NCBI GenBank assembly: GCA_029204225.1 | Contig: CM055110.1 | Location: 17,298,004-17,362,003 of the forward strand | Source of the DNA: Diphasiastrum complanatum | Taxonomy: Eukaryota > Streptophyta > Lycopodiopsida > Lycopodiales > Lycopodiaceae | Direction: 5' to 3' | Length of the DNA: 64,000 nt | Shown here: positions 45,736-56,560 of the stretch, one piece after another | How the letters are laid out: each line of letters begins with the position of its first letter | How positions within the stretch are numbered: position 1 is the stretch's first letter | The notes under the pieces: model-generated | Told to the model about the DNA's origin: nothing | What the model saw: only the letters and a program-made list of their open reading frames with translations | Database searches by the model: none | Program-made: the position numbers and the translations under genes

Positions 45736-46808
45736 TGTTGGGAGAGAGGGAGGAAGAATAAATGACGAACACGAACGAGAAATGAACTCGAACAAGAAAC
45801 GAACGAGAAGTGAACTCGAACAGAAAACGTTTGTGCACAGCGGAATGAGTTAAATGACTCTCTCCCTAAGCATGACTATGCCTATCATATTGAACAAAAC
45901 TTTATGATAGAAATCATAGTCATTCTAGATTACGTAGCCAAACATTTAAATGGATGGAGCGCTAGATGAATAATTTGTCGCGAATTGCTAGACAAATTAT
46001 CTATTGCGAATGATTCGCAAAGAGCTAGACTGTGTTCGACTGATAATTAGTCGCGAATTGTTCACGAAAGACAAGACTAAAAGTTAATTGTCTATTACCA
46101 GAAAGAGCAACAAGAAAGATCAGACAGAATGAAGAATAAGCATAGCAATATTGACAGATCTAAAATGCAGAACAAATGAACTGTGTCAGATTAAGTATAT
46201 CAAGTATACAAGTCAATTATGCTGTAGAGCACAAGACTTAGCGGACAAAATCACGTGCCCTACAAAGCTTATTTTTGTCTGTAATGAGGAATAAAATCTC
46301 CTTCTCTTAGTCTCTTCTTAACTCACTTGATCATCTGATCATCATCGTTGTCGAATACGCAGATGATATCCAATATATATATACATAATATTATAGGTGT
46401 GTAGATGCAAAAGTACAAAGTGGATGTGTTGTTTGTAGGAGATCATGGGTGGCTGCAATCGTTGTCCAATCTGTTAGCGCAACTGCATGGGGTGAAGGTG
46501 AAAAGGGTGCGACGTCAGCCATATTGAAGTGAACGTTGGTGATGACGCAAAAGTGCGTCACTCTTACGAATAGCCTTACGATAAGATTTACAAAGTGCCT
46601 TATCTGTTAGGGTACCTTTGGCATCTAGTTAGGTAGTGTCCCCTTTTCGCCTGTCACCATGACTTGTGTAAGAACATAGTGTCGTGATTCATTTGTCTTT
46701 TTTTTGTTTGTGTGAATTTACGTGTAAAATTGCAGACTGTGTGACAACGTTAGAAAAATATGCAACATGAATGGAGGCAGACTAAAATTGGGATTTAGGA
46801 GAGTGGTG
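45736..46808 (-). repeat. 5' LTR of the family K Copia
   Basis: About 1073 bp; on the minus strand it ends CTCCCAACA at 45736. The extreme start (TGTTGGATTTACTCC...) is missing: similarity to the other family K LTRs begins at ACTCTCCTAAATCCCA (46808), and Copia family M protease sequence adjoins. It is weakly alignable with 15198-16069. Confidence 0.7.
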
Positions 46809-47863
46809 TAGCCCTCATTAGTTATCTTTGAAATTGATAATAGATTCTTTGATAGCTGAGTTACGTGAAGAACATTTGGAATAGAGATAGAAAGATTGTT
46901 CTTGAATAGAATTTTGACTGTTCCTTTGCCTTCAACGCAAATGGTGCTTGAATCTCCAAGGTAGATGAATTGTTGTCAAGCTTCACATTCAGTAAACTAC
47001 TCCCTTCAAGGAGTCATGTGTTGGGTTGCGCCACTGTCCAGATACCAGCAGTCATAGTCTTCATTGCTACTTTTGTTGTAATCCATTAACAGTTCTGATG
47101 GTTTGTCTTCATAAAAAATTTGCTCCTTGAATTCCATCGTATTGGTAGAATTCGGTTGTTGGTGTTGTTGCTTCTTGGCCTCGTTGTAGATGCGGATGCA
47201 ACGCTCTTTGATGTCATGATTTTCCCTCTTATAATATCTGCAAAAGAGCTTCTTGCACGATCCATTGTTCTTAGGTTGACTTTGAGACTTCTACTGCTGC
47301 ACTTGATTCATGCCCTTGGAATTGTTTTTCTTCTTGGTGAATAATGTCAGGGACTTGTCTTTGACGGACTAATCACTGGTCTTTCTCTGCATTTCTTCTT
47401 GAAAAAGATGACCGATGACCTTTTGAAGAGTAAGGTCATCACGACAAAGTGCTCGTAGGACTTTGGTAAAAAAAAAAAAAAGGTCATGACAATGTCATCA
47501 TCTTGAATAACACATTCTACAATAGATAATTGATTTAATAAAGATTTGAAGGTGTTGATGTGAGAAGTGATGGTTGTAAAATCCAACATTCTTAATGTAA
47601 ACAACTCCTTCTAAGGTGTAAATATGTGGTCACATGTTGAGTCTTATACGGATTCGATAACAAGTCTAGTGCTTCCTTGGAAGACTTTAGGTGGTAACAT
47701 GAAAAATCTGTGGGTCAGAACCGTATACAACATCCCAAAGATCTTTATCTATCAACATCATCCAGAGTTTCAACTTCTAGATGTAGAAGTTAGAGCCGTT
47801 GAATTTGTCAATGATCCTAACTTCATTGGATGAAGAAGATGAGGACTTACCGGTAAGAGACAT
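46809..47863 (-). pseudogene. Copia gag to protease (family M)
   Basis: ATG at 47863 (MSLTGKSSSSSSNEVRIIDK) followed by FNGSNFYI and a stop-riddled gag. 47604-47347 has LRMLDFTTITSHINTFKSLL and LPKSYEHFVVMTLL, the Copia gag UBN2 pattern. A decayed zinc knuckle at about 47250-47205 reads FCRYYKRENHDIKERC, with the second Cys replaced by Tyr. A protease active site (YCWYLDSGATQHMTP) lies at about 47050-47005. The reading frame is broken repeatedly. Sequence ends at 46808 against the family K LTR, so the family K element interrupts this one. Its own 5' LTR is at 47971-49443. Confidence 0.8.
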
Positions 47864-47906
47864 ACTGACAGTAATTCAAGTAGACAATCTCTCAGTTTAT
47901 TTAACT

Positions 47907-47969
47907 GGGCTCTGATACCAATTGAAGAATCCGAACATTAGTAGGATAGAATAGAATGCTCTAATACCA
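47907..47969 (-). other. Two primer-binding-like sites, 38 bases apart
   Basis: TGGTATTAGAGC at 47969-47958 abuts the LTR end and matches the site at 41008. A second, better match TGGTATCAGAGCCC lies at 47920-47907, inside the leader. Only the first is in the canonical place. Confidence 0.55.
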
Positions 47970-47970
47970 A

Positions 47971-49443
47971 TGATGGAAATTGAAAATGGGAGGAAGAAGA
48001 AATAGTGCAAAACAGCTCCCGAATCAATGTATATAGGACCAGTTAAAAACAAATGCGAGTTCAGACACTAGTCTGATTACATCCACCGAAGAGTGTTGGA
48101 GTTATTGTCAATTTGTTATAATCAAAAGGTTCAACACAAAATAATGATGCAGAACGATTGGGCTCGTGAGACAACCGTGGTCTGAATAGATGTTGAGGAG
48201 TCAGAGATCCGTGATCTTTGTCAGATTGAGTGAACGAGCTAAACAAGCAAATAGATTGATGTAATGAAATCACAACACATAGACATCCACATAAAACACA
48301 AATGATGAAGTAGTGTTGCTTGTATATTACATTCAATGCTTGTAATAAAAAAAGAGCGACAAATTGATTACAGATCTTCTGCTCTTCTCGCTTGTTGTTA
48401 AATGAGAGCTCAAGATGTATTTATACACATCGTTCTTATTTGTTACAAGAATCATTTTTTACTAATCTATAACTACAAGACTAGTTTAATTTGAACTATG
48501 TACTTGGTCGTGAAATAATGTACACGATATGTATACAAATCGTACATCAGTCAGGTTTAAGCTCTACTTTGGAAGCGTGAAGTTGCATCGTTGTAGAAGC
48601 CATAGGTGAACTGTAACATTGTCTTGGCGGTTTCTTGCAGTGGCTTGCACTTTTGGTCTTTGTTTACAACCGTAAGGTTGACTCATACGGTTCAGTGCAT
48701 TAGATCATATCCATTACCTTGGCAGTGGCTTGCGCTTCTGGTCAAGGTTGACTCATACGGTTCGATGCGATAGATCGCAGCCATTGCCTTGGCAGTTCCT
48801 TGCGGTGGCTTGTGCTTCTGATCTTTGCTTACAACCGTAAGGTTGACTCATACGGTTTGGTGTGGTAGACTACAACCATTGACTTGGTGGTCCCCTATAG
48901 TGGCTTGCGCTTTTGGTCTTTGCTTACAACCATAAGGTTGACTCATACGGTTTAGTGCGGTAGATCACATCCATTGCCTTGGTGGTTCCTTGCGGTGGCT
49001 TGCACTTCTGATCTTCACTTACAACCATAAGGTTGACTCATACGGTTCGGTGCGGTAGATCACAGCCATTGCCTTGGCGGTTCCTTGCGATGGCTTGCAC
49101 ATCTGGTCTTTTCTTATAACCATAAGGTTGACTCATATAGTTTGTTGCGGTGTGGCACATTGTAGTTTCTTTGGTCTACTAAACTTTGCCTTGTTTGTGC
49201 AAATTGTGTAGAAACAGTTCATTTGTGCAGATTGTGCAGAAAAGACTGATTTTGTTGAAGACATTGAGGATGGCCAGGTCTTCAATGTTCTTCCGATAAC
49301 TTAAACTTGACATTTGAATGTGAAAAGAATAGGATACCCTTTATGCTTTGATCCATGGATGAAGATCAGCCGGAAGCCCGATGCAATCGTTCTTCAAATA
49401 GTTCGGCCGTTTGAGTTGAAGGAGGAAACTATGAGCTTAATTT
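47971..49443 (-). repeat. Family M Copia LTR, inverted orientation
   Basis: On the minus strand it matches 39629-41006 from AAATTAAGCTCA (49443) to TTTCCATCA (47971); the first bases TGTTGA are lost. About 1473 bp, longer because of one extra minisatellite unit and small indels. It is followed by primer site, leader and gag of the family M copy. Beyond 49443 lies unrelated sequence. Confidence 0.85.
48640..49160 (-). repeat. LTR minisatellite, about six units
   Basis: GGTTGACTCATACGGTT-type cores start near 48672, 48744, 48839, 48932, 49028 and 49124, spaced 72-97 bp. Same unit as 39905-40380 in the opposite orientation; the number of units differs between the copies. Confidence 0.75.
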
Positions 49444-49535
49444 CTAGCATGATTTTTAAAAGTTCTATTTTTTTTAATCTAGTGAAAAATATATCCAAAT
49501 TTTTTTTGTTTGATATTTGTATAATAATTTATGTT

Positions 49536-50390
49536 ACAAATCTGGGATCTTGTGGACAAAATTTTTGATAAGTGAGAGAGGTTTGAAATAAAAGGACAAA
49601 TTCTAAAGGGGGTATCCTCTTCAAAGAAAAAACCTAGTTAGCCGGCACTTGCTCTCATACCTCTAGATATGAGAATATCTGAGTGGAAGAATATGCAAGG
49701 CATTTCTTCCCAATATGTCGTCGTGAGTGTCCTTTCAAGAGTTGCAGACGGACTGCTCAACCTTGTGGAGATGAGAAAAGAATTTCAAAGGTAATCTTTA
49801 TTTTATTTCTCTTCTGAATTTATTTTGTCACCATTTAATTATTAAAATTCTAATATCCATTTTTTTTTCAGACACAGACTTTTTATGAAAGTGCAAGAGG
49901 CTATGGTCAAAAGCCTCAATTGTCAAGATTGGGCATGCCAAACTTTGTACCCAAACATCTCCAAAGATGAGAAGCTTTAAGGATTTTTTATTTTGTTCAG
50001 AGATATGGTATGCCTACCTTTCATATTGTAAAAGAATTGTCTATGCTGAGCATGAGTATTTATCTTTAGAAGTTTTATGTTTTATAAACATTTTTTTTAA
50101 CTGCTTTAGTCGTGCTCAACATAAGCCTCTCATATGAGTTGTTGATTTAAAGATTTTGAATTACAGTATCCATGCTGAGCATAGGTGCACTTAAATATAT
50201 GAAATTTTTTATTTTTCACAAAGTTTTGAAGATGAGAAGTGTGGGCAGCGTCTTGAGCGATTTAGGACCCACCTTCAAAAGGCATAAGCTAAGAGGAGGC
50301 AAAGGGAGAGTCATCAGGTTGGGGACTCGGACATTGACGATGATCCAAATGAGACATTTGTGAAAATCATAAAAAATTATCTATCATAGC
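49536..50390 (+). pseudogene. Truncated paralogue of the methyltransferase-locus gene
   Basis: Matches the gene at 53187-56560 over three exons with the same intron positions. 49536-49790 has DLVDKIFDK and ISEWKNMQGISS with SVLSRVADGLLNLVEM, ending at an AAAG/GTAATC donor (about 49791). After TTTCAG at about 49870 comes RLFMKVQEAMVKSLNCQDW with ISKDEKL. At about 50221 an exon reads GQRLERFRTHLQKA then DDDPNETF, the counterpart of LTEQFKRHILKAKAEKRD. The methyltransferase part itself is absent. Two of its introns carry the same palindrome (50041-50053, 50170-50185). Stops are present. Function of this N-terminal region is unknown. Confidence 0.6.
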
Positions 50391-50690
50391 TTTAAACACG
50401 ATGACATTTGTTTTGGGACTTTGATCTGAAAAAGAGTAATCTTTGTTGGTGTTTTTTAGTGGTCCTAGTTTTAGGCCAAAATCATGGATTTTTTTAATAA
50501 ATCTCTAAATTTTGTTTTTAAAAAAAGCCAAAAAATGCATATTTTAAATAAAGAACTATAAGTTTTTTGTTGCAAACTTCATAAAACCATCATAATTACA
50601 AAAGAAATAATAATTCAAGAGAACAAACGATTTTTGAAACTCGAAATCCCATTGAAATACAAACTTAGATTATATTTGCACATTCTTTTT

Positions 50691-52698
50691 TTAAAGTACA
50701 TTTTCTAAGAAATTTTCACTGATGCCTCTCAATTCAAAACTTGACATATTCTCAACACTATCATTTTCAGTTGATGAAGTGGAAGACCCGTCTTCTTCAT
50801 CAGAGTCAACTAGCATGTCTTCCTCAGAATCCGCGTCTAATGTTGACAAAAAACCTTGTAAATCAGTTTTTCTCTGTTGATGATGAGTGGAGGATGATGG
50901 CTTTTCAAGTAATCCAAGTCGTTCTTTCAATATAGATATTGTTGACTTTCGTAGATGATTGGTCATTGTTAATTCAAAATTAAATGCCAAAACATCTACA
51001 TCCTGTAGATTCAAATCGTCGACTCTTGGTTGATTTTTTGGCAATCTCTTTCTCTTGCCCTTTGGACCTGCAACATTTCGAGTTCGTACCTTTCCAAAAG
51101 AACATTCGTTGAAGTGGTGCGCCACCAGTGGACACGTAGTACTTTTGTTTGATTGCTATTTTGAATAAAACCAAGTACTTTGGCAATCCAAAATGGATGT
51201 CCTTCATTGTTTTCTGAAGCTAGAAGTGCAACAAGGCTTCCAATTTGGATTTCATTCAAATCACCGCGCCATTTCATTTTTGCAGCTTTTACACTTTGCC
51301 TATTCGTCCTTGAGCCCACATAAACTTCACGTTCCTCACCTTGCACAAGCATCGCTCTATTTTGTTGGACGCCTTAACATAATTACGACAATCATATGTG
51401 TGTCTGATTATTGACATGTTTGGCTTTGGCACATACGATTCCTCAACAATGCTTTGAAGCACTGGTAATAAAAATGCTTTCTTGCGTCTCAACCTCTTAG
51501 AAAAGCAACTGAATCTTTCTCAGTCCAAAATCTCTTTTCCAAATTCCAAGAAAATATGAGTAACTCAAATAGAGAACATTTTTTTTTTTTGCAAACTCTT
51601 TGTACATAAAAAAAAATTCCAATTTTATAAAATTATCCGGCAAATAAAAATATAAGGAATTAGGCAATTTTTCTCCGTGCACATCTATGAAATACTTTAG
51701 CCAAGCAGTTGCATTTAAAACATGTGGAGAAACAGTTCGACCCTGTAAGGATCCCCGTAATGTTGGGTCTTTATGAAGTCGTGCATGCAATCGTTGAAGC
51801 CGTGAGTTTCCGATTGCGTGAACTGCTTTGTAAGCTTTGCGACAAACCTCCAAAGCATTTAAAAAATACGAAAATGAATTTTTGTCCAGCCTCACTATTG
51901 CACACAATTAGTAATTTCTCTCATCCTTACTTCGTAAAAAGAAGTTTGATCTTAATTCTTCAATTTCTCTGATACTCAACTTTTGCAAACAACAGAATGA
52001 GCAGCAAATAATATTCCGTACCTTTCGAATCTCACATTTTGTAATCAACTGTTTTTGACGATTCGTTAAATCAGGTGAGGATCTCAAATCTCTCTTGTAT
52101 TTATTTTTTGTTTGGAGTCTAATCTATAAATTGAACCTGTGACACTAGTAGGTGCTTGAACTGGTTGAGAAGGTGTTGGAATTTCATGACTGAAAATTTT
52201 GGCTCCAACCCCAGGATGTTCAGGACCCTCAGAAGGCTCTAAATTTTCAACGAATATAGCCCTTTTAGATTTAACACGACGAACATCACTTTGAGAATGT
52301 CTCCTACGAACATGAGAAAAGCTTGAACGTTGTGGAAACAGACTTACGTGGAGCTGTTGATTTACTAGAATCAGTAACTGAGTGAATTGAAGCTTTTGAC
52401 TCATCACTCACTGATTCAACTTGTTCAAAAGAACAATGTTCTAGTTGTGTCGAGCCTGTATCTGAAGAGGAGGACGAGGTCGAAAGATTTGATACAAGCT
52501 AAATTACAAGCGTCATTTACTAGTTTGAGAAATTTCAGATGATGAACGGGTAAATGATGACGATGCCACATCGTTTACCAAAATATGTTCAGATTCAGGA
52601 GTGGCTTTATAAAAAAAGCTTTCATTGGAGATGTTGCACTTGTTGCAACATATTGAGTTACAACTACTAGAATAGAAGAGGTAGAACTACTTGACATC
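50691..52698 (-). pseudogene. Transposase-like gene, internally deleted
   Basis: Begins at an ATG at 52698 (MSSSSTSS...), a Ser-rich leader broken by stops. 52080-51497 carries a recognisable N-terminal block: IREIEELRSNFFLRSKDERN, VCRKAYKAVHAIGNSRLQRL, LQGRTVSPHVLNATAWLKYF and GEKLPNSLYFYLPD. That is the layout I know from a group of eukaryotic DDE-type transposase-like proteins without a settled name. The expected catalytic core is missing: at 51492 the sequence jumps to VRNVKFMWAQGRIGKVYVGS. A C-terminal block follows, SLVALLASENNEGHPFWIAK and VLRVHWW (51250-51130), then an acidic tail (DADSEEDMLVDSDEEDG) ending at 50691. It is divergent from the methyltransferase-like gene, 490 bp away. 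The transposase call is inference. Confidence 0.5.
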
Positions 52699-52727
52699 GT
52701 AACCTCCAAAAAAAATTTAACTACGTA

Positions 52728-52984
52728 CTTATGCTAAGCATAGAACCGTTCAAATAGTTAACACCACACTAAACGTGCTCCTCAAACATAACTGTAGCCT
52801 ATGCTAGTCATAGAACAAATAAAAACCTATGTGAACCTCAATAGACGCACACAGAAAAACCAACTAAATGCAAATGAGCAACAAGCCTAAAGAAGTAACT
52901 GGTTCATAAAAATTTCCGGCGGCTACCATGCCTTAAATATTGTTTGGCAGTATTCTCAGGGTTAGGGTTAGGTTTAGGGTTAGG
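52728..52984. promoter_or_regulatory. Divergent intergenic region with palindrome and telomere-like repeat
   Basis: Between the two divergent genes. It holds a palindrome copy CTTATGCTAAGCATAG (52728-52743), a weaker one at about 52799, and AGGGTTAGGGTTAGG plus TTTAGGGTTAGG at 52958-52984, a short degenerate run of telomere-type repeats. Telo-box-like sequences occur in plant promoters. No TATA box is convincing. Confidence 0.35.
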
Positions 52985-53265
52985 CTTGGACTGTCCGGGC
53001 TAATACTCGAGGTCGGTGTGGAGTGAGGTGAGTCGCGACAACTTGGTCCCGAAGTAAGCTGGAGGACTGGCGTGAGATGGGAGTCTCGAAAAAAAAATCA
53101 TTTAAGGACCATAGTCCAAGCATAACTCACCTCATTTGCGAATTCAGAAGCCCACATGCTGCCAGAGCAATCGCTACGACCAAGTCATGGCTTTCTATAA
53201 GATTTCGCATTCGTTCTTGCTTCCAGGTTTTTTGATGGTAAGATTATTGTCATTTTTTACCTTTG

Positions 53266-53774
53266 CTCTATGCTTAGCATGGGTAATAAATTCTTGCATT
53301 AGAAAATATTTGTATATTAATTTGTATTCATCTTCTTGCAACATGGGTAACCTATGCTCAGCATAGGTGCCTACACCAGTCCTCTCTGTTAACCTATGCT
53401 AAGCATAGGTTGTGCTCGGGTCCTTAGTAATATCCTATACTCAGCATAGGATTCCGGCTTAGCATATCTTATGCTCAGCATAGGATTCCTCTTCCAACCT
53501 ATGCTCAGCATAGGTTAGCAAGCAAATAGCGAAGACATCCTATGCTCAACATAGGTTGGACAAGAGCATGCGAGTAATGACCTATGCTGAGCAAAGGATG
53601 TCTTTGCAATTTGCTTGCTAACCTATGCTGAGCATAGGTTGGAACAGGACCAGAGATGAAAGCTATGCTCAGCGTAGGTCAAAAGGAGGTTAGAATTGAA
53701 GAATCCCGCCTCCGTCTTATGCTAAGCATAAGTTGTTAGTAAGGACTCGACCACAACCTATGCTTAGCATAGGT
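53266..53774. repeat. Cluster of ~12 palindromes, ACCTATGCTNAGCATAGGT
   Basis: Best copies: 53350-53368, 53392-53410, 53497-53515, 53621-53639 and 53756-53774. Degenerate copies at about 53267, 53433, 53468, 53538, 53580, 53661 and 53715. Arms are nine bases with one variable centre base; all four bases occur there. Spacing is irregular (about 24-60 bp). Further copies lie in other introns and spacers of the locus: 50041, 50170, 52728, 54361, 55330, 55382 and 55467. I saw none elsewhere in the window. The cluster sits in the large first intron of the methyltransferase-like gene. Confidence 0.9.
53494..53642. repeat. Inverted repeat built from four palindromes
   Basis: 53494-53558 and 53578-53642 are reverse complements with few mismatches (CCAACCTATGCTCAGCATAG..., TAGCAAGCAAAT, GACATCCT), leaving a spacer of about 20 bases. 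It arose by inverted duplication of a two-palindrome unit. Confidence 0.8.
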
Positions 53775-56560
53775 CGCTACCCGTATTTTCTTGTTTTACA
53801 ATGCTTTGTCTCAGAAAAGTGATCCTTTTGAGATGTTTTAGTAAGAAAATATGTTGAATTTGTAGTTTTGTTTTTTATTTTTATTTTTACAAAAATGGCT
53901 TGTTTTATTAAAGTTTTCAGCATTTTCATTAAGATAGTGTTTTAAATTTTCTTAAAAAGTCTTTTTTTTTTGCAGATTTTCAATTGTCTTTGATAATTTT
54001 CGAAATGTTGAAGATTTCTTTTAAAATTTCGGGGAAACCTCAAGATATTCCGTTAAAAGATAAGAAAAATTCATGTACTATTTCACCAAAGGGGTCAACA
54101 ACACAAAGCTTTCGGAGCTTTTTATTCATTTAGCTGAGAAGCCTGGCAGAGGAGACTCGCAATTCAAAGTTCAAGGAAGATTGCTGGCTGACCAACCAGA
54201 TGACGATCAAGAAGAAGGTTTTGTGAATATACCTGTAAACGAGACGGATAAGTCTCGTTATATTTTCATTCTAAACGACGAGGCCATCAAAGCCTATTTT
54301 GATAAAGCTCTAGTTACTTTGGTGAGTAGTTATAAAATATATTTTCAATCATGTTTGTTTCATGCTTAGCATAGTTGTTATTAGATATAAAATTATTTAA
54401 ACTTTTAGATTTAAGCTTTTAGTCATTATAATTTAAGCTTGATTTTTGATTCTGTTCAGAGCATGAAGCGATGCTTAAAAATGGTTTTAGCTACTATTGC
54501 TGAGGGAAAAGATCCAGTCTATTCATTACGGAGTTCAAAAGGTGTATCTATTGGACCTCGCAAGCCCGCTTCTACCACTGCTCAGGTCACAAAGCCGGCC
54601 TCTGAAAATGTTGAGGATGAAACCGTAGCCGTCCCTCATTCCAAGAAAAAAAGATCTCATAATATTTCTAAGACTTCGCCCACCAGACCTAAGTCACGCC
54701 CAAAGACCATGGCTACACATCGCCATAAGTCTATCCCTTTTGTTGAAAGCAAAAAAGCCGCCACCGAACCATCTTTGTCAAAATTTTAATATTGGTTAAA
54801 TTCTTTATCAATTAATTTTTTTTTTTTTATTTCAGGTGTGGGCCCTTGTTGATAAATTTTTTGATAAGTGGAAAACTTTTCAAATAAAAGACCAACCTGC
54901 TCAGGGTGTCTCAAACTCCAAAAAAAGAGTTGTGAGCACTCAAACTCCGAAGCCAATCCCTACTGAAATGGGAATATCAGAGTGGAAGAATATGCAAGGG
55001 ATTAGCTCTTCAGAACTAATAATAAGTGTTCTTTCAGGAGTTGCCGATGGTCAACTTTTTCTGGTAGAAATGAGAAAAGAATTTTAGAGGTAATAATCAT
55101 AATTTAAATATTTATTTTCATGTTACCTTTTCTATGATTTGGTTGGATTCTTAGCAATTATATTTTTTAAATACAAGCACAAATTATTTATGAAAGTTCA
55201 AGAAGCCCTTGTGACACAGGGTTAAATTGTCAAGATTTCGATGAGTGCTAGAGGCTTTATCCTCTGAGCAGTCGAAATGAAAGCCTGAGTCCATTTTTTA
55301 TTTTGTTTAGAGACATGGTATTTATTTCACCCATGCTTAGCATAGGTGCTTATTAATTATTTCTTTTCTATATTCTATGTCTCCTATGCTAAGCATAGAT
55401 TTTTTTTTTATTTAATTATTATTTTTGATAAGTTAAGTCTCCTATTCTATTTTATATTTTTTGTCTCCCATGCTAAGCATAGCTTTTTCCTTTTCAGTCT
55501 CCCGAAGACAAAAAAAACAAAGTCCTTACAGAGCAATTCAAGAGACATATTCTGAAGGCAAAAGCAGAAAAAAGGGACAGGGAGAGATTGGCATGGGGTG
55601 AGACCATTGCGGAGGAGGATCCATTAGAGACCTACCTTCCCAAAAGTGTTGATGATCAACCATGCTTTTACTTTGTTGAGGAGGGCGATTGTAGAGAAAT
55701 TTCAAAAAATTTAAGAAAAAGACCTTATACACTCTGCATCGCCGATATACCATATGGATTTCAGATGAATGAATCATTAAATGATGATACTCCTTTCAAA
55801 TTCATTGAAATCCATAGTTTTATATAGGGCTTTCTTGAAGTCACAACTTCTTCAATTTGGAGAGTTGTTATTTTTCATTCCTCTTGGCAGTCAGCATCGG
55901 TACAAAAAGCTCTACTAACTTTCTGTAATGCGAGAATTGAGAATGTTGTGTGGTAAGTTCTTAAGTTCCTGAATTATCAATTCGTATTTTAATTCATAAT
56001 TTTATTTTAAAATTAAAATTCCAAATTGATTTTACTTGTAATGTTCCATGTCAGGTACAAGCCCAATGTCAGGAAGACGGGAGGAGCTCGACTTTGCAAT
56101 GAAATAGAATACATAACCATCGATTATTATTCTTTGGATGACAAACGTTTAATGTTGTATTATAACACTTCCGGACTGACAAGTTTGGAAACTTGTTCCA
56201 GTATCCAGCTGTGACAAAGAAATCAAAAAATCCAATGACGGGTTTCGTGGCTTGTCCCTACCAAAAGCCACAACAATTAATTAATCATTTAATTGATATT
56301 TTTTCTCACCCAACTGATTGGGTTTAGATTTATTTAGCGGTAGCGGCACTACGAGCGCATTGCTATTCAGAAAGGTAGACATGTTGTTGTAGTAGATTTA
56401 GATACTAATTTAGTTGATTTTATAAAAATGAGAATGAAATATCTTTCAATTTTGTCAGATGAATTATCTGGGGTGGGAAAGAGTTTGGACAGCGAGGATA
56501 CAATAATTCCCTTGTCCAAGGAACCTCAGCCCTCCTGCTAGCGGAAAAGTAGGCGACACA

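Larger units (their letters stand above)
53187..56560 (+). pseudogene. Multi-exon gene with C-terminal beta-class DNA amino-methyltransferase domain
   Basis: Possible exons: 53187-53237; 53976-54321 (KGVNNTKLSELFIHLAEKPG); 54460-54790 (basic, PTRPKSRPKTMATHR); 54836-55089 (VWALVDKFFDKWKTF, ISEWKNMQGISSSELI); about 55178-55315; 55498-55952; 56055-56560. The last two carry the domain: motif IV ADIPYGF (55741-55761), WRVVIFHSSWQS, VVWYKPNVRKTGGARL, EYITIDYYS, ACPYQKPQQLI with FSHPTDWV, motif I DLFSGSGTTSA (56327-56359), and VVVVDLD as motif II. Order IV then I defines beta-class N6-adenine/N4-cytosine methyltransferases (PF01555-like). It is dead: stops at 55085-55087 and 55825-55827 and one-base shifts around 54075, 55215, 56180, 56325 and 56360. 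The N-terminal half is unrecognised. Exon 1 does not join in frame to the next, so the start is uncertain. Confidence 0.65.

Noticed and set aside
53266-53774. CRISPR-like array of regularly repeated palindromes
   Set aside because: Spacing is irregular, the unit is a 19-base palindrome with a variable centre, it lies in a plant intron next to GT-AG splice sites, and no cas genes exist here.
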